Source of the DNA: Asticcacaulis sp.
Lineage (GTDB): Bacteria; Pseudomonadota; Alphaproteobacteria; Caulobacterales; Caulobacteraceae
Length of the DNA: 64,000 bases
Reading direction: 5' to 3'
Assembly: GCA_024707255.1 (NCBI GenBank)
Contig: JANQAC010000002.1
Span: 1,482,001 to 1,546,000, forward strand
Positions 8,598 to 15,957 of this stretch are shown here, piece after piece; the first letter of the stretch is position 1, and every line of letters starts with the position of its first letter. The notes under the pieces were generated by a model that ran no database searches, was not told the DNA's origin, and was given only the letters and a program-made list of their open reading frames with translations. The position numbers and the translations under genes are program-made.

Positions 8598-9337
8598 CAG
8601 CGCTCCGCCGGCGTCCGGGCCTCAAGAAAGTGCTCAAAGCCGGTTTTACGCAACTGGCAGGCCGGGCATTCGCCGCAGCCATAGCCCCAGGCATAACGCT
8701 CGCCCCGCACGCCCTTGTAGCAGGTCGTGGTTTCTTCCAGGATCAGATCAACCAGGGCCTCCCCGCCCAGTTCCTCGGAAAGCGCCCAGGTCTGCGCCTT
8801 GTCGATCCACATCAGCGGCGTGTGAATTTCATAGGGTCGCTCGATACCCAGTTGCAGGACTGTCTGCATGGCCTGGAGGGTCCCGTTGCGGCAATCGGGA
8901 TAGCCGGAAAAATCGGTTTCGCACATGCCGCCGACCAGGTGATCCAGGCCGCGCCGATCGGCCACAGCCGCCGCATAGACGAAGAACACGAGATTGCGCC
9001 CCGGCACGAAGGAGGACGGCAGGCCGCGCCCGGTCATGACGATCTCGGTCTCGCGCGTCAGCGAGGATTCCGCCACGGCGCCGAAACCGCGCAGGTCGCA
9101 GACATGGTCTTCGCCGAGACGTGTCGCCCACCCCGGAAAAACCTCGCGGAACTTTTCCAGCACCGTGGTTCGGGTCGTCATCTCGATGGCATGGCGCTGG
9201 CCGTAATCGAACCCGATCGTCTCCACACGCTCGAAATGGGTCAGGGCCCAGGCGAGGCAGACGCTGGAATCCTGCCCCCCGGAAAAGAGGACAAGCGCGG
9301 ATTTGGCGGCGGGAACACGATCCAGGGACGCGGACAT
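8597..9337 (-). CDS. queC: 7-cyano-7-deazaguanine synthase
   Basis: QueC uses ATP and ammonia to convert 7-carboxy-7-deazaguanine to preQ0, the precursor of queuosine in tRNA. The 246-residue protein has the PP-loop ATP pyrophosphatase motif FSGGQDSS at residues 18-25 and the C-terminal zinc cysteines in CYKG and GCGECPACQLRK. It is followed by queE with a one-base TGATG overlap, so the two successive enzymes are translationally coupled, in the order C then E. Upstream, across a divergent gap, lie the thioesterase genes and a palindromic operator at 9432-9447. Confidence 0.96.
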   Translation of the reverse strand: MSASLDRVPAAKSALVLFSGGQDSSVCLAWALTHFERVETIGFDYGQRHAIEMTTRTTVLEKFREVFPGWATRLGEDHVCDLRGFGAVAESSLTRETEIVMTGRGLPSSFVPGRNLVFFVYAAAVADRRGLDHLVGGMCETDFSGYPDCRNGTLQAMQTVLQLGIERPYEIHTPLMWIDKAQTWALSEELGGEALVDLILEETTTCYKGVRGERYAWGYGCGECPACQLRKTGFEHFLEARTPAER

Positions 9338-9431
9338 GGAACGAAAACTTTCGATGCTGTGAAGTCCTCATCTAAAACGCGCCTTTACGACGTTTTGCAA
9401 GCCTTTTGACGCGACGCAAAAACGGTTTCCT

Positions 9432-9447
9432 TTGACGTTTACGTCAA
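9432..9447. promoter_or_regulatory. 16-bp palindrome TTGACGT-TT-ACGTCAA, candidate MerR-type operator
   Basis: Two perfect 7-base half-sites separated by two bases lie 36 bases before the likely start of thioesterase 1 and about 95 bases before queC. The geometry and core (ACGT half-sites) match the palindrome at 15445-15460 in front of the MerR gene. That spacing places it in the core promoter of the thioesterase operon. I infer it is a second site for the same regulator. Confidence 0.55.
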
Positions 9448-9482
9448 GCTGGCCAATTATAGGCGGGCGAGAGGTGCAATCC

Positions 9483-9933
9483 ATGACCCAGCTTTTTTTC
9501 CGACATGTTCGGCACGATTATCGACAATACGCCCTACATGAAGGCAATCGGCGCCTATTATGCCGGCGCTTCGGAAGACGGCATCACCATGGCTATGCCA
9601 TGGCGTGAAGATCTGGTCGGTGATCCTGAAACCAGAGTCATCGCCTCAGGCGTGGTTACGGCTCTGCTCGATAACTGTTGCGGCATGGCGGTATGGGACA
9701 GGATCAACGCATTCAAGCCGGTCGCCACCCTCGACCTGCGCATCGACTATATGCGCCCAGCCCTTCCCGGCCACGAATTGAAGGTGACCGCCAAATGCTA
9801 CAAGCTGACGCGCAGTATCGGTTTTGTTCGCGCCTTCGCCTATGAAACCAGCGTTGAGGATCCGGTAGCCGCAGCGCAGGGCGCCTTCATTGTGACGGCT
9901 TTGAAATCCGATGCCGGAGACGTGAAATCATGA
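9483..9933 (+). CDS. PaaI-type hotdog thioesterase 1, frameshift in a T run near the start
   Basis: The product is a small hotdog-fold acyl-CoA thioesterase of the PaaI/YbgC-like group. The intact frame from 9505 contains IDNTPYMKAIG, the ASGVVTALLDNCCGMAVWD helix that in this family holds the catalytic acidic residue, and VATLDLRIDYMRPALPGHEL. The likely true start is ATG 9483, giving MTQLFSDMFGT, which requires six T rather than the seven seen at 9493-9499; total length would be 149 residues. It overlaps the next thioesterase gene by four bases (ATGA), so they are one operon. Acyl-CoA specificity cannot be read from the sequence. Confidence 0.82.
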
Positions 9934-10325
9934 CTAAACCGGACGCCGTATTGAAGGATATTCCGTTCGCCAGCTTTTTGGGTGTGCGCCTGGAACTGGC
10001 CGGCGACGAACTGACCGCCCACCTCCCTTTCGCCCCGCACCTGATCGGTAATCCGATGATCCCGGCCCTGCATGGCGGCGTTATTGGCGCCTTCATGGAA
10101 ATCACCGCCATGGCGCAACTGAAACACCACGGCAATTTCGACCATGTCCCCAAACCGATAGATGTCAATGTCCAGTATCTGCGCTCAGGTAAGCCACTCG
10201 ATACCCATGCCCAGGCCGTTGTGAAGCGCATCGGGCGAACCATTTCGAGCGTCGAGGTTTCCGCCTGGCAGGAAACGCGCCAAAGTCCTATCGCCACCCT
10301 TCAGGCTCACTTCCTGATGGATTGA
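9930..10325 (+). CDS. PaaI-type hotdog thioesterase 2
   Basis: This 131-residue hotdog protein starts within the stop of thioesterase 1. It shows the family core IPFASFLGVRLEL, IPALHGGVIGAFMEITAMAQL (the HGG that caps the central helix) and PKPIDVNVQYLRSGKPLDTHA. Paralogous neighbours of this kind often form hetero-oligomers or divide chain-length range, but nothing here proves that. The HGG and the acidic residue in the helix are arranged as in hydroxyphenylacetyl-CoA-type thioesterases. Regulation may pass through the operator at 9432. Confidence 0.85.
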   Translation: MTKPDAVLKDIPFASFLGVRLELAGDELTAHLPFAPHLIGNPMIPALHGGVIGAFMEITAMAQLKHHGNFDHVPKPIDVNVQYLRSGKPLDTHAQAVVKRIGRTISSVEVSAWQETRQSPIATLQAHFLMD

Positions 10326-10373
10326 ACCTGGCAATTCCCCTTAACATCGTATTTTGCAATTGAACAATCCTGG

Positions 10374-10404
10374 ATTGCTGATACCCCTAATGGGGTGCAG
10401 CAAT
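10374..10404. other. Interrupted stem-loop in the thioesterase/unknown gene gap
   Basis: ATTGCTG at 10374-10380 pairs with CAGCAAT at 10398-10404, and inside it ACCCC pairs with GGGGT around a TAAT loop, with a small asymmetric bulge. It lies 48 bases after the thioesterase stop and 44 bases before the next start. There is no T tail, so it may be a leader structure or a weak terminator. Confidence 0.5.
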
Positions 10405-10447
10405 AGGGCTGCGCTTGCCTATATATGATTCTGAGGGATCACACATA

Positions 10448-10813
10448 ATGTCAAAAGAGAAAAAAATAAACGTTGCCAAAGCCTTATCAGCACAACTTCG
10501 CGCAACGGAAGAGGCCATTGACACCGCTCTGTCCGAAGCCGCCCATTTGATCGAAACCTATGTTTCTTCCCGGCGCGCGATTCGCATGTCGACAATTATA
10601 GGCAACGACGTCCATCAAAATACGCTCAAGGCAATGATGGCGCTCAGCACGGCGCAACAACACATGACGGCCGCGCACGCAAACCTGACCTTGGTTCAGG
10701 CACAGATCGGCCTCGGCAATGTCGCCATCCTGCCAGCCGATGACAAGCCTGCCCCGCCGCCGACCGGTCATTACGTGACGCCTGTTGAGGAAGTGGTCAT
10801 CGCCGCCGAATAG
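10448..10813 (+). CDS. Small helical protein of unknown function
   Basis: I do not recognise this 121-residue protein. From the ATG at 10448 it is mostly amphipathic helix (KINVAKALSAQLRATEEAID, then long Ala/Gln/His-rich stretches such as MALSTAQQHMTAAHANLTLV) and ends in a proline-rich, acidic tail (PADDKPAPPPTGHY to VVIAAE). There is no signal peptide or membrane segment, so it is probably cytoplasmic and could be a coiled-coil dimer. A start at 10415 would add 11 residues and lacks a good ribosome site. It is preceded by a stem-loop and followed by another unknown gene in the same direction 68 bases on. Confidence 0.6.
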   Translation: MSKEKKINVAKALSAQLRATEEAIDTALSEAAHLIETYVSSRRAIRMSTIIGNDVHQNTLKAMMALSTAQQHMTAAHANLTLVQAQIGLGNVAILPADDKPAPPPTGHYVTPVEEVVIAAE

Positions 10814-10881
10814 CCTCTTCCTGTCCAGGCGGAATCGCGGCTTAAGTCCATTCGTGACGGGCGTCACGCGAGGACGTTTAT

Positions 10882-11313
10882 ATGCTGCATTCTCCCCTGG
10901 CCATTTTCGGCGCTGTTTTTCTGATCTTCGCCAGCCTCACGGCTTTTATCTTCGGGACATGGCGGGAAAGAGCCGGCGCGGCGGTTTATCTGGCAGCTTA
11001 CCTGATCGCCAACGGGCTGAACTGGCTTAGCCATATGCAGGGCCTGAGCCATACAATAACGGATATCCTGTGCCTGATCGGATTTATCATCCTCTCCTGG
11101 AAATCGCCGCACCCTTGGCCATTATGGGCGGCTGGCTTTCAACTCGCCTCCACCATGACCGGCATTTGTGACTTGCTAAACATCAATGTCTCCAAATGGG
11201 CCTATATGACGCTCCTTATCGTTTCGGCGTATGGCGTACTCTTGGCCCTGCTCGTCGGGACTTTTGCCGCCGCTCGCAGAAAATGGCAGCAACGCATAGG
11301 CAGAAGCGAATAA
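10882..11313 (+). CDS. Small integral membrane protein of unknown function
   Basis: The 143-residue product is almost entirely hydrophobic, with four to five predicted membrane spans (residues about 5-25, 33-50, 60-75, 80-100, 110-132) and a basic C-terminus (AAARRKWQQRIGRSE), which suggests a cytoplasmic tail. No catalytic motif or known family signature was recognised. It lies between the helical protein gene and the S24 repressor gene, all in one direction with short AT-richer gaps, so a shared role is possible but unproven. Confidence 0.6.
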   Translation: MLHSPLAIFGAVFLIFASLTAFIFGTWRERAGAAVYLAAYLIANGLNWLSHMQGLSHTITDILCLIGFIILSWKSPHPWPLWAAGFQLASTMTGICDLLNINVSKWAYMTLLIVSAYGVLLALLVGTFAAARRKWQQRIGRSE

Positions 11314-11424
11314 AATCCAGAAAATAGGTTGATTTTCCTATTATTGGATTTATTTTCCTCTGAATTAATTGTAATTCCTATTCCGGTGGCCCTCTCGGCC
11401 TTATCTTTTGATACGACACTTGGT

Positions 11425-12057
11425 ATGACCCTTTCGCATAACCACATCTGGGCCGCAATCGATGCCCTGGCGAACCGGCTCAATACCACGCCGTCGGGAT
11501 TGGCGCGCCTGGCGGGTCTCGACCCGACGAGTTTCAATAAATCAAAACGCGCCTCGCCGGAAACGCCATCTCGGCCGCGCTGGCCGTCAACGGAAAGCCT
11601 GGCCAAGTTGCTGGAAGCCACGGGCATCAAGTTTTCCGAATTTGCCCTGCTGGCGGAAGGCCGGTCTGGCGGACAGGGTATTCCGCTGATCGGCTTCGCC
11701 CAGGCTGGTAATGAGGGATTCTTCGACGATTCCGGCTTTCCACTAGGTCAGGGCTGGGATGAAATCACCTTCCCGTCGGTTAATTCGGGCCTCTATGCGC
11801 TCGAAATTTCCGGTGATTCGATGCTGCCGCTTTACCGGGATGGCGACCGCATCCTGGTCGATCCCCATAATCAGAATCTGCGCAAGGGCGACCGTGTGGT
11901 GGTCAAAACTATCGATGGCGAAGTCATGGCCAAGGAACTGGTGCGATATTCGGCGCGTCAGATCGAACTGCGGTCATTGAATCCTGACTTTCCCGACCGG
12001 ACATTTGATCGCTTGCAGGTGGCGTGGATAGCAAGGATTGTATGGGCCAGTCAGTAG
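11425..12057 (+). CDS. LexA/CI-like transcriptional regulator with S24 peptidase domain
   Basis: This 210-residue protein joins an N-terminal helix-turn-helix (residues 8-50, with LNTTPSGLARLAGLDPTSFNKSKR) to a C-terminal S24 domain. The Ser-Lys dyad is visible as Ser132 in ISGDSMLP and Lys170 in EVMAKEL, and a possible self-cleavage bond, Ala94-Gly95, sits in FAQAGNEG. Such proteins repress target promoters and inactivate themselves by autocleavage, often after DNA damage, though many chromosomal ones outside phage are not RecA-responsive. Its HTH is not LexA's winged helix, so it is not LexA itself. ATG 11425 is chosen because the HTH begins directly after it. Confidence 0.85.
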   Translation: MTLSHNHIWAAIDALANRLNTTPSGLARLAGLDPTSFNKSKRASPETPSRPRWPSTESLAKLLEATGIKFSEFALLAEGRSGGQGIPLIGFAQAGNEGFFDDSGFPLGQGWDEITFPSVNSGLYALEISGDSMLPLYRDGDRILVDPHNQNLRKGDRVVVKTIDGEVMAKELVRYSARQIELRSLNPDFPDRTFDRLQVAWIARIVWASQ

Positions 12058-12073
12058 AGTGAATGTACGGGGT

Positions 12074-12174
12074 TTGGGGCCTGCGGCCCCAAGCCTTCCC
12101 TGTCTTGTTTTCTCTCCGCCCCCTGAGGGCGGGAAGTAAACAAGAGAAGAAAGATGTGGGGTCACGGACCCCAC
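12074..12174. repeat. Three consecutive GC-rich hairpins between convergent genes
   Basis: The 135 bases between the S24 regulator and the serine hydrolase hold three stems: TTGGGGCC-TGC-GGCCCCAA (12074-12092), CCGCCC-loop-GGGCGG (12116-12132) and GTGGGGT-loop-ACCCCAC (12156-12174). The first 19-base palindrome recurs in reverse complement at 33536-33554, also after a plus-strand stop. They may end transcription from both sides or be a dispersed palindromic element. Confidence 0.55.
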
Positions 12175-12192
12175 GCCCCGTAACAATTTGCT

Positions 12193-13374
12193 CTACGACT
12201 TCCCCGCATAGTCGCCATATTCCCACTCATATGGCACGCCTGTATCCCCCAAAATAAACCGAACCAGATCAGCAAAGGCGGCTTCCGTGCGGACATCATT
12301 CGACAGGATCAACACGCAACGCTTGGACGTCTCAAGGCAAACCAGGGTGTTGGCTGTCTGGCCGTCATGGCCGCCCTTGAAGAAGCCATGCCCCTGCGGC
12401 CCGTCAAATACCACCACACCCAAACCCGCATACAGATCCTTGCGCTGCTGATCCGCCGGCAATTCATCGGCAAAAGGCGGAAACTGCGTCTTCGTAACGA
12501 TATGCAGTTGCGGTTTCACCATCTCCGCCCGCGAAGCCGCTGAAAGCCCCTCTCCCCGCACCAGGGCCGCGGCAAATTTCGACAGGTCATCAATGGTCGT
12601 ATCCATCGAACCGGCGGCCCGCACCTTGCTGCGTTCGTCGTGCTCAACAGCCTCCCCTTTGTCGTTGAAGCCATCCGCCAGATTCGGGCGGAAGTCATCG
12701 CGCCACATCAGCGAAGTGCGCGTCATGCCGAGGTTCTTGAATATGCCATTCGTCAGATCACCGACATCGACACCCAGTCCCTTATCTTTCCGTCCCTGCT
12801 CGATGGCGAATTGCAGCAGTATCAGTCCTTCCCCGGAATAGGCAAAGCGGGTGCCCGGATCGAAATGGATATGCAGTTTTTCATCCGGCTCCAGCCACCA
12901 GAAATTGGCGAACCCGGTGGAATGGGTCAATGCCATGCGCGGGGTGATCAGCTTCCAGCGCGGATCACTGGCCAGATCTTTGTAGGGTCCGTACTTGTCC
13001 GGATAGATGGCATTGGTGTCGTACTCGATCAGCGGCCTGTCGAGATCATCGGCAATCGGTGTATCGAGCCCGATCCGCCCCTGATCGACCAGTTTCATGA
13101 CCGTATAGGCAAAGACCGTCTTGGTCAGCGAGGCGCCATACATAACCGTGTCGGTCTGGAGCGGGTCTCCCTTGGCATTGCGGACGCCATAAGCATGGAC
13201 ATAGGCGACCTTGCCGTCATCGATGACCGCAACGGCCAGCCCCTTGCCGCCCGTCGTTTTCAGGGCATCGGAAACCTTCGCGTCGATCGCCATTGGGGCG
13301 GGCAATGGTCGGGGTTCGGCGGCCAACAGCGGTGTGGCCATGAGAAGCACGAGAAGAGACGCTAACCGAATCAA
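12193..13374 (-). CDS. Secreted serine hydrolase of the class C beta-lactamase/DD-peptidase fold
   Basis: A cleavable signal peptide (residues 1-19, MIRLASLLVLLMATPLLAA) directs this 393-residue protein to the periplasm. The penicillin-binding-protein-like fold is shown by SLTK at 82-85 (nucleophile Ser82, base Lys85), a YSG tyrosine motif near 189 in RFAYSGEGL, and HGFFKGGHDGQT near 350, which stands in for the KTG triad. Proteins like this include esterases, D-amino peptidases and beta-lactamase relatives; the family alone does not show antibiotic hydrolysis. The gene is convergent with the S24 regulator and has a small membrane protein gene upstream in the same direction. Confidence 0.87.
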   Translation of the reverse strand: MIRLASLLVLLMATPLLAAEPRPLPAPMAIDAKVSDALKTTGGKGLAVAVIDDGKVAYVHAYGVRNAKGDPLQTDTVMYGASLTKTVFAYTVMKLVDQGRIGLDTPIADDLDRPLIEYDTNAIYPDKYGPYKDLASDPRWKLITPRMALTHSTGFANFWWLEPDEKLHIHFDPGTRFAYSGEGLILLQFAIEQGRKDKGLGVDVGDLTNGIFKNLGMTRTSLMWRDDFRPNLADGFNDKGEAVEHDERSKVRAAGSMDTTIDDLSKFAAALVRGEGLSAASRAEMVKPQLHIVTKTQFPPFADELPADQQRKDLYAGLGVVVFDGPQGHGFFKGGHDGQTANTLVCLETSKRCVLILSNDVRTEAAFADLVRFILGDTGVPYEWEYGDYAGKS

Positions 13375-13390
13375 GCCTACTCTCCTATTT

Positions 13391-13594
13391 TTAACCCTTT
13401 GATTTATTATCCATATAATTTCGAGTATATGCGAACGTCGTAAATACTACCGATAGAAGCATTACTGCGGACAAGATGGCTGCAAACCAAAACAACACAC
13501 AAAAATGAAAGTACTCGGAAGCTCCAAGGGAAGCGAAAGCGACAACCAGACCCCATAGGTTCTGGTTTAAATTTATTTTGAAATTTTCAGTCAC
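13391..13594 (-). CDS. Small membrane protein of unknown function
   Basis: This 67-residue frame has two hydrophobic stretches, residues about 13-30 and 33-53 (FCVLFWFAAILSAVMLLSVVF), and a short charged tail. Its DNA is clearly more AT-rich than the neighbouring genes, which may mean recent acquisition or a weakly constrained small gene. It lies 16 bases before the serine hydrolase start and 23 bases after the lysS stop in the same direction. No family is recognised. That it is a real gene is a moderate inference from length, start context and position. Confidence 0.45.
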   Translation of the reverse strand: MTENFKINLNQNLWGLVVAFASLGASEYFHFCVLFWFAAILSAVMLLSVVFTTFAYTRNYMDNKSKG

Positions 13595-13617
13595 TGCTCT
13601 CCCCCTTGTTCCAGCTT

Positions 13618-15284
13618 TTACTCAGTCAGTTTACCTGAAATTCCCTGCTCCAGCAAAGAAATCGTGCGCTCCAAACCAAAGATGGCCACGAATGAGCCAA
13701 AGCGCGGCCCCTGACTTTGCCCCAGAAGCACTTCATACAAAGCCTGAAACCAGGCGCGCAAGGGCTCGAATTCATGCGCTTTTCCGACTTCAAAGACGAG
13801 ATTTTGCAAGAGGTCTGAATCGCGCGTATCGGCCGGTAGTTCCTTAAACTTCGCCACCAGATCGGACATTGCCGCCTTTTCCTTTTCATCCGGCAGGCGG
13901 AAGGTTTTCGATGGCTTCACGAAGTCCTCGAAATAGTTGATCGCATAGCCGGCCAGGCGGTCGAGCACAGGCTCGCTTTCCGGCGTGGCGCCCGGAATAT
14001 AGGCACGCAGGAAGCCCCACAGCGTTTCCTTATCTTGGGCATTGGCCACCGAAACCAGATTCAGCATCAGTCCGAAAGTCACCGGTGGCGACTTGATCCC
14101 GGTTTCGCCGCGCAGCACGAACCAGACCGGATTTTCGATCTGCTTGGCCTCTTCCTGTTTCGGGAAGGCGTCAAGCTGCTGGAAGAATTCGTCGGTCGCG
14201 CGGGGGATGACATCAAAATAAAGCTTCTTGGCCGATTTCGGCGACTGGAACATATAATAGGCCAGGCTTTCCGGCGCACCGTAGCGCAGCCAGTCCTCCA
14301 TAGTCAGGCCGTTGCCCTTCGACTTGGAGATCTTCTGGCCGGCTTCGTCGAGAAACAGTTCGTAATTGAAGCCTTCTGGCGGCGTCCCGCCCAGCACCTT
14401 GCAGACCTGAGATGACACTTTAACGGAATCGATCAAATCCTTGCCCGCCATTTCATAATCAACGCCCAGCGCGGCCCAGCGCATGGCCCAGTCGGGCTTC
14501 CACTGCATCTTGACGTGACCGCCGGTCACCGGCACCTCAAAGCGCTCGCCATTTTCCTCAAAGACGATCGTGCCGGCCGCCACATTGCGCTCCAAGGTCG
14601 GCACCTGGAGCACGAAACCGGTCTTCGGCGAGATGGGCAGGAAGGGCGAATAGGTGGCGCGACGATCCGGCCCCAGGGTCGGCAGCATGACCTTCTGGAT
14701 ATCGTCGAAACGATCCAGAGCGGTCAGAAGCGTCTGGTCGAACAGGCCGCTCTTGTAGCATTCGGTCGAAGACAGGAACTCATAGGTGAAGCCGAAGCTG
14801 TCGAGAAACGCCTTCAAACGCGCATTATTATGCTGGCCGAAGCTCGGATATTCGCCGAACGGATCGCGCACCACTGTGAGAGGCTTATAAAGGTCTTCGC
14901 GCAGGATATCCGCGTTGGGGATACCATCCGGCACCTTGCGCAGGCCGTCCATGTCGTCCGAAAAGCAGATCAGGCGCGTGGCCCAGGCATTACCGGTCAT
15001 GGCTTCGAAAGCCTGGCGCACCATGGTGGTACGCGCCACCTCGCCGAAGGTGCCGATATGCGGCAGACCTGACGGCCCATAGCCGGTCTCGAAGATCACC
15101 GCGCGGTTCAAGCCCTCAAAAGCCTTCAGCGCCTCATCCGTCTTGCCGGCCTCGATCAGGAGAGCGCCTGTTTTTGCGCCTCGTGCCCCTGAATGCGCGA
15201 TTTGACCAGACGCGCAATCAGGTTGCGGGCCTGTTCAAACGGCCATGCACGGCCGGCGTAAGCAAGGGGAGCAAGAGACGACAT
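13618..15284 (-). CDS. lysS: Lysyl-tRNA synthetase, class I, with a one-base frameshift near the N-terminus
   Basis: This is the class I enzyme (LysRS1) typical of archaea and many alphaproteobacteria, which charges tRNA-Lys; it is unrelated to the common class II form. The HIGH-type motif appears as [11 protein letters not shown] and the KMSKS motif as KISKSKGNG. The frame open from 15111 lacks about 57 N-terminal residues. An ATG at 15284 starts [20 protein letters not shown], and it joins the rest if the run of five T at 15171-15175 had six, giving about 555 residues. I read this as one gene with a one-base deletion. A functional lysS is essential, which supports a sequence error. Confidence 0.92.
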
Positions 15285-15444
15285 GAGGAACCGGAAACTC
15301 CATAATTTAAAGAGGCCATGGCTTTAAGCCGCGCGCCTCTATGCGTCAATGAAAAGCATTCGGGAAACCCTCTTCGGCAGCCAATAACTTAACCTCCCCT
15401 TACGGAAACATTTTCGCTTGACCCATCTGTTGAAAGCACATAAC

Positions 15445-15460
15445 TTTACGTTGACGTAAA
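15445..15460. promoter_or_regulatory. 16-bp palindrome TTTACGT-TG-ACGTAAA, candidate operator of the MerR gene
   Basis: The two 7-base arms are perfect inverted repeats centred 44 bases before the MerR start codon, where such regulators bind between promoter elements. Its shape resembles published LiuR-type sites that control branched-chain and fatty acyl-CoA genes. A near-identical palindrome occurs at 9432-9447. Confidence 0.65.
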
Positions 15461-15496
15461 TGTAAGATTCTGCCACTGTCTATTCAAATCCAGAAA

Positions 15497-15916
15497 ATGC
15501 CCATGGAAACGCACCCTAAAGACTCCAATCGCACCTATTCGATCCGTCAACTCTCCAAGGAGTTCGACGTCACGGCCCGCGCCCTGCGCTTTTACGAGGA
15601 CAAAGGGCTTATCTCGCCGCAACGTAAAGGCCAGACACGCCTCTATTCGCCGCGGGACCGCGCCCGCCTGCAACTGATTCTGCGCGGCAAACGCCTGGGA
15701 TTCTCGCTGGTCGAGATTCATGAAATCCTCGATCTTTATACGCCGAAGGATCATGGCGCCGCCCAGATGCGCGCGACCCTGCACAAATATCGCGGCCAGA
15801 TCGAGACCCTAAAACGCCAGCGCGAGGATATCGACGCGGCGATCAAGGATATGATCGAAGGCTGTGCCTGGCTGGAAGGTCAGATCAATGAGCTGGAAGC
15901 CGAAACCTCAAACTGA
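15497..15916 (+). CDS. MerR-family transcriptional regulator of the LiuR type
   Basis: The 139-residue protein has the MerR winged helix at residues 12-80 (YSIRQLSKEFDVTARALRFY, then GLISPQRKGQTRLYSPRDRARL) and a C-terminal dimerisation coiled coil (RGQIETLKRQREDIDAAI). It lacks the cysteines used by metal-sensing MerR proteins. With an acyl-CoA dehydrogenase gene directly downstream it fits the LiuR-like group that responds to acyl-CoA breakdown intermediates. It probably controls itself and the dehydrogenase through the palindrome at 15445. The effector is inferred from context only. Confidence 0.85.
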   Translation: MPMETHPKDSNRTYSIRQLSKEFDVTARALRFYEDKGLISPQRKGQTRLYSPRDRARLQLILRGKRLGFSLVEIHEILDLYTPKDHGAAQMRATLHKYRGQIETLKRQREDIDAAIKDMIEGCAWLEGQINELEAETSN

Positions 15917-15957
15917 TCAACATTTAATTCTACTTTCCTAAACAGGGATAATAAGAA

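Noticed and set aside
11425..12057. S24 regulator as part of a prophage
   Set aside because: No integrase, terminase, capsid or tail genes and no attachment repeats lie around it.
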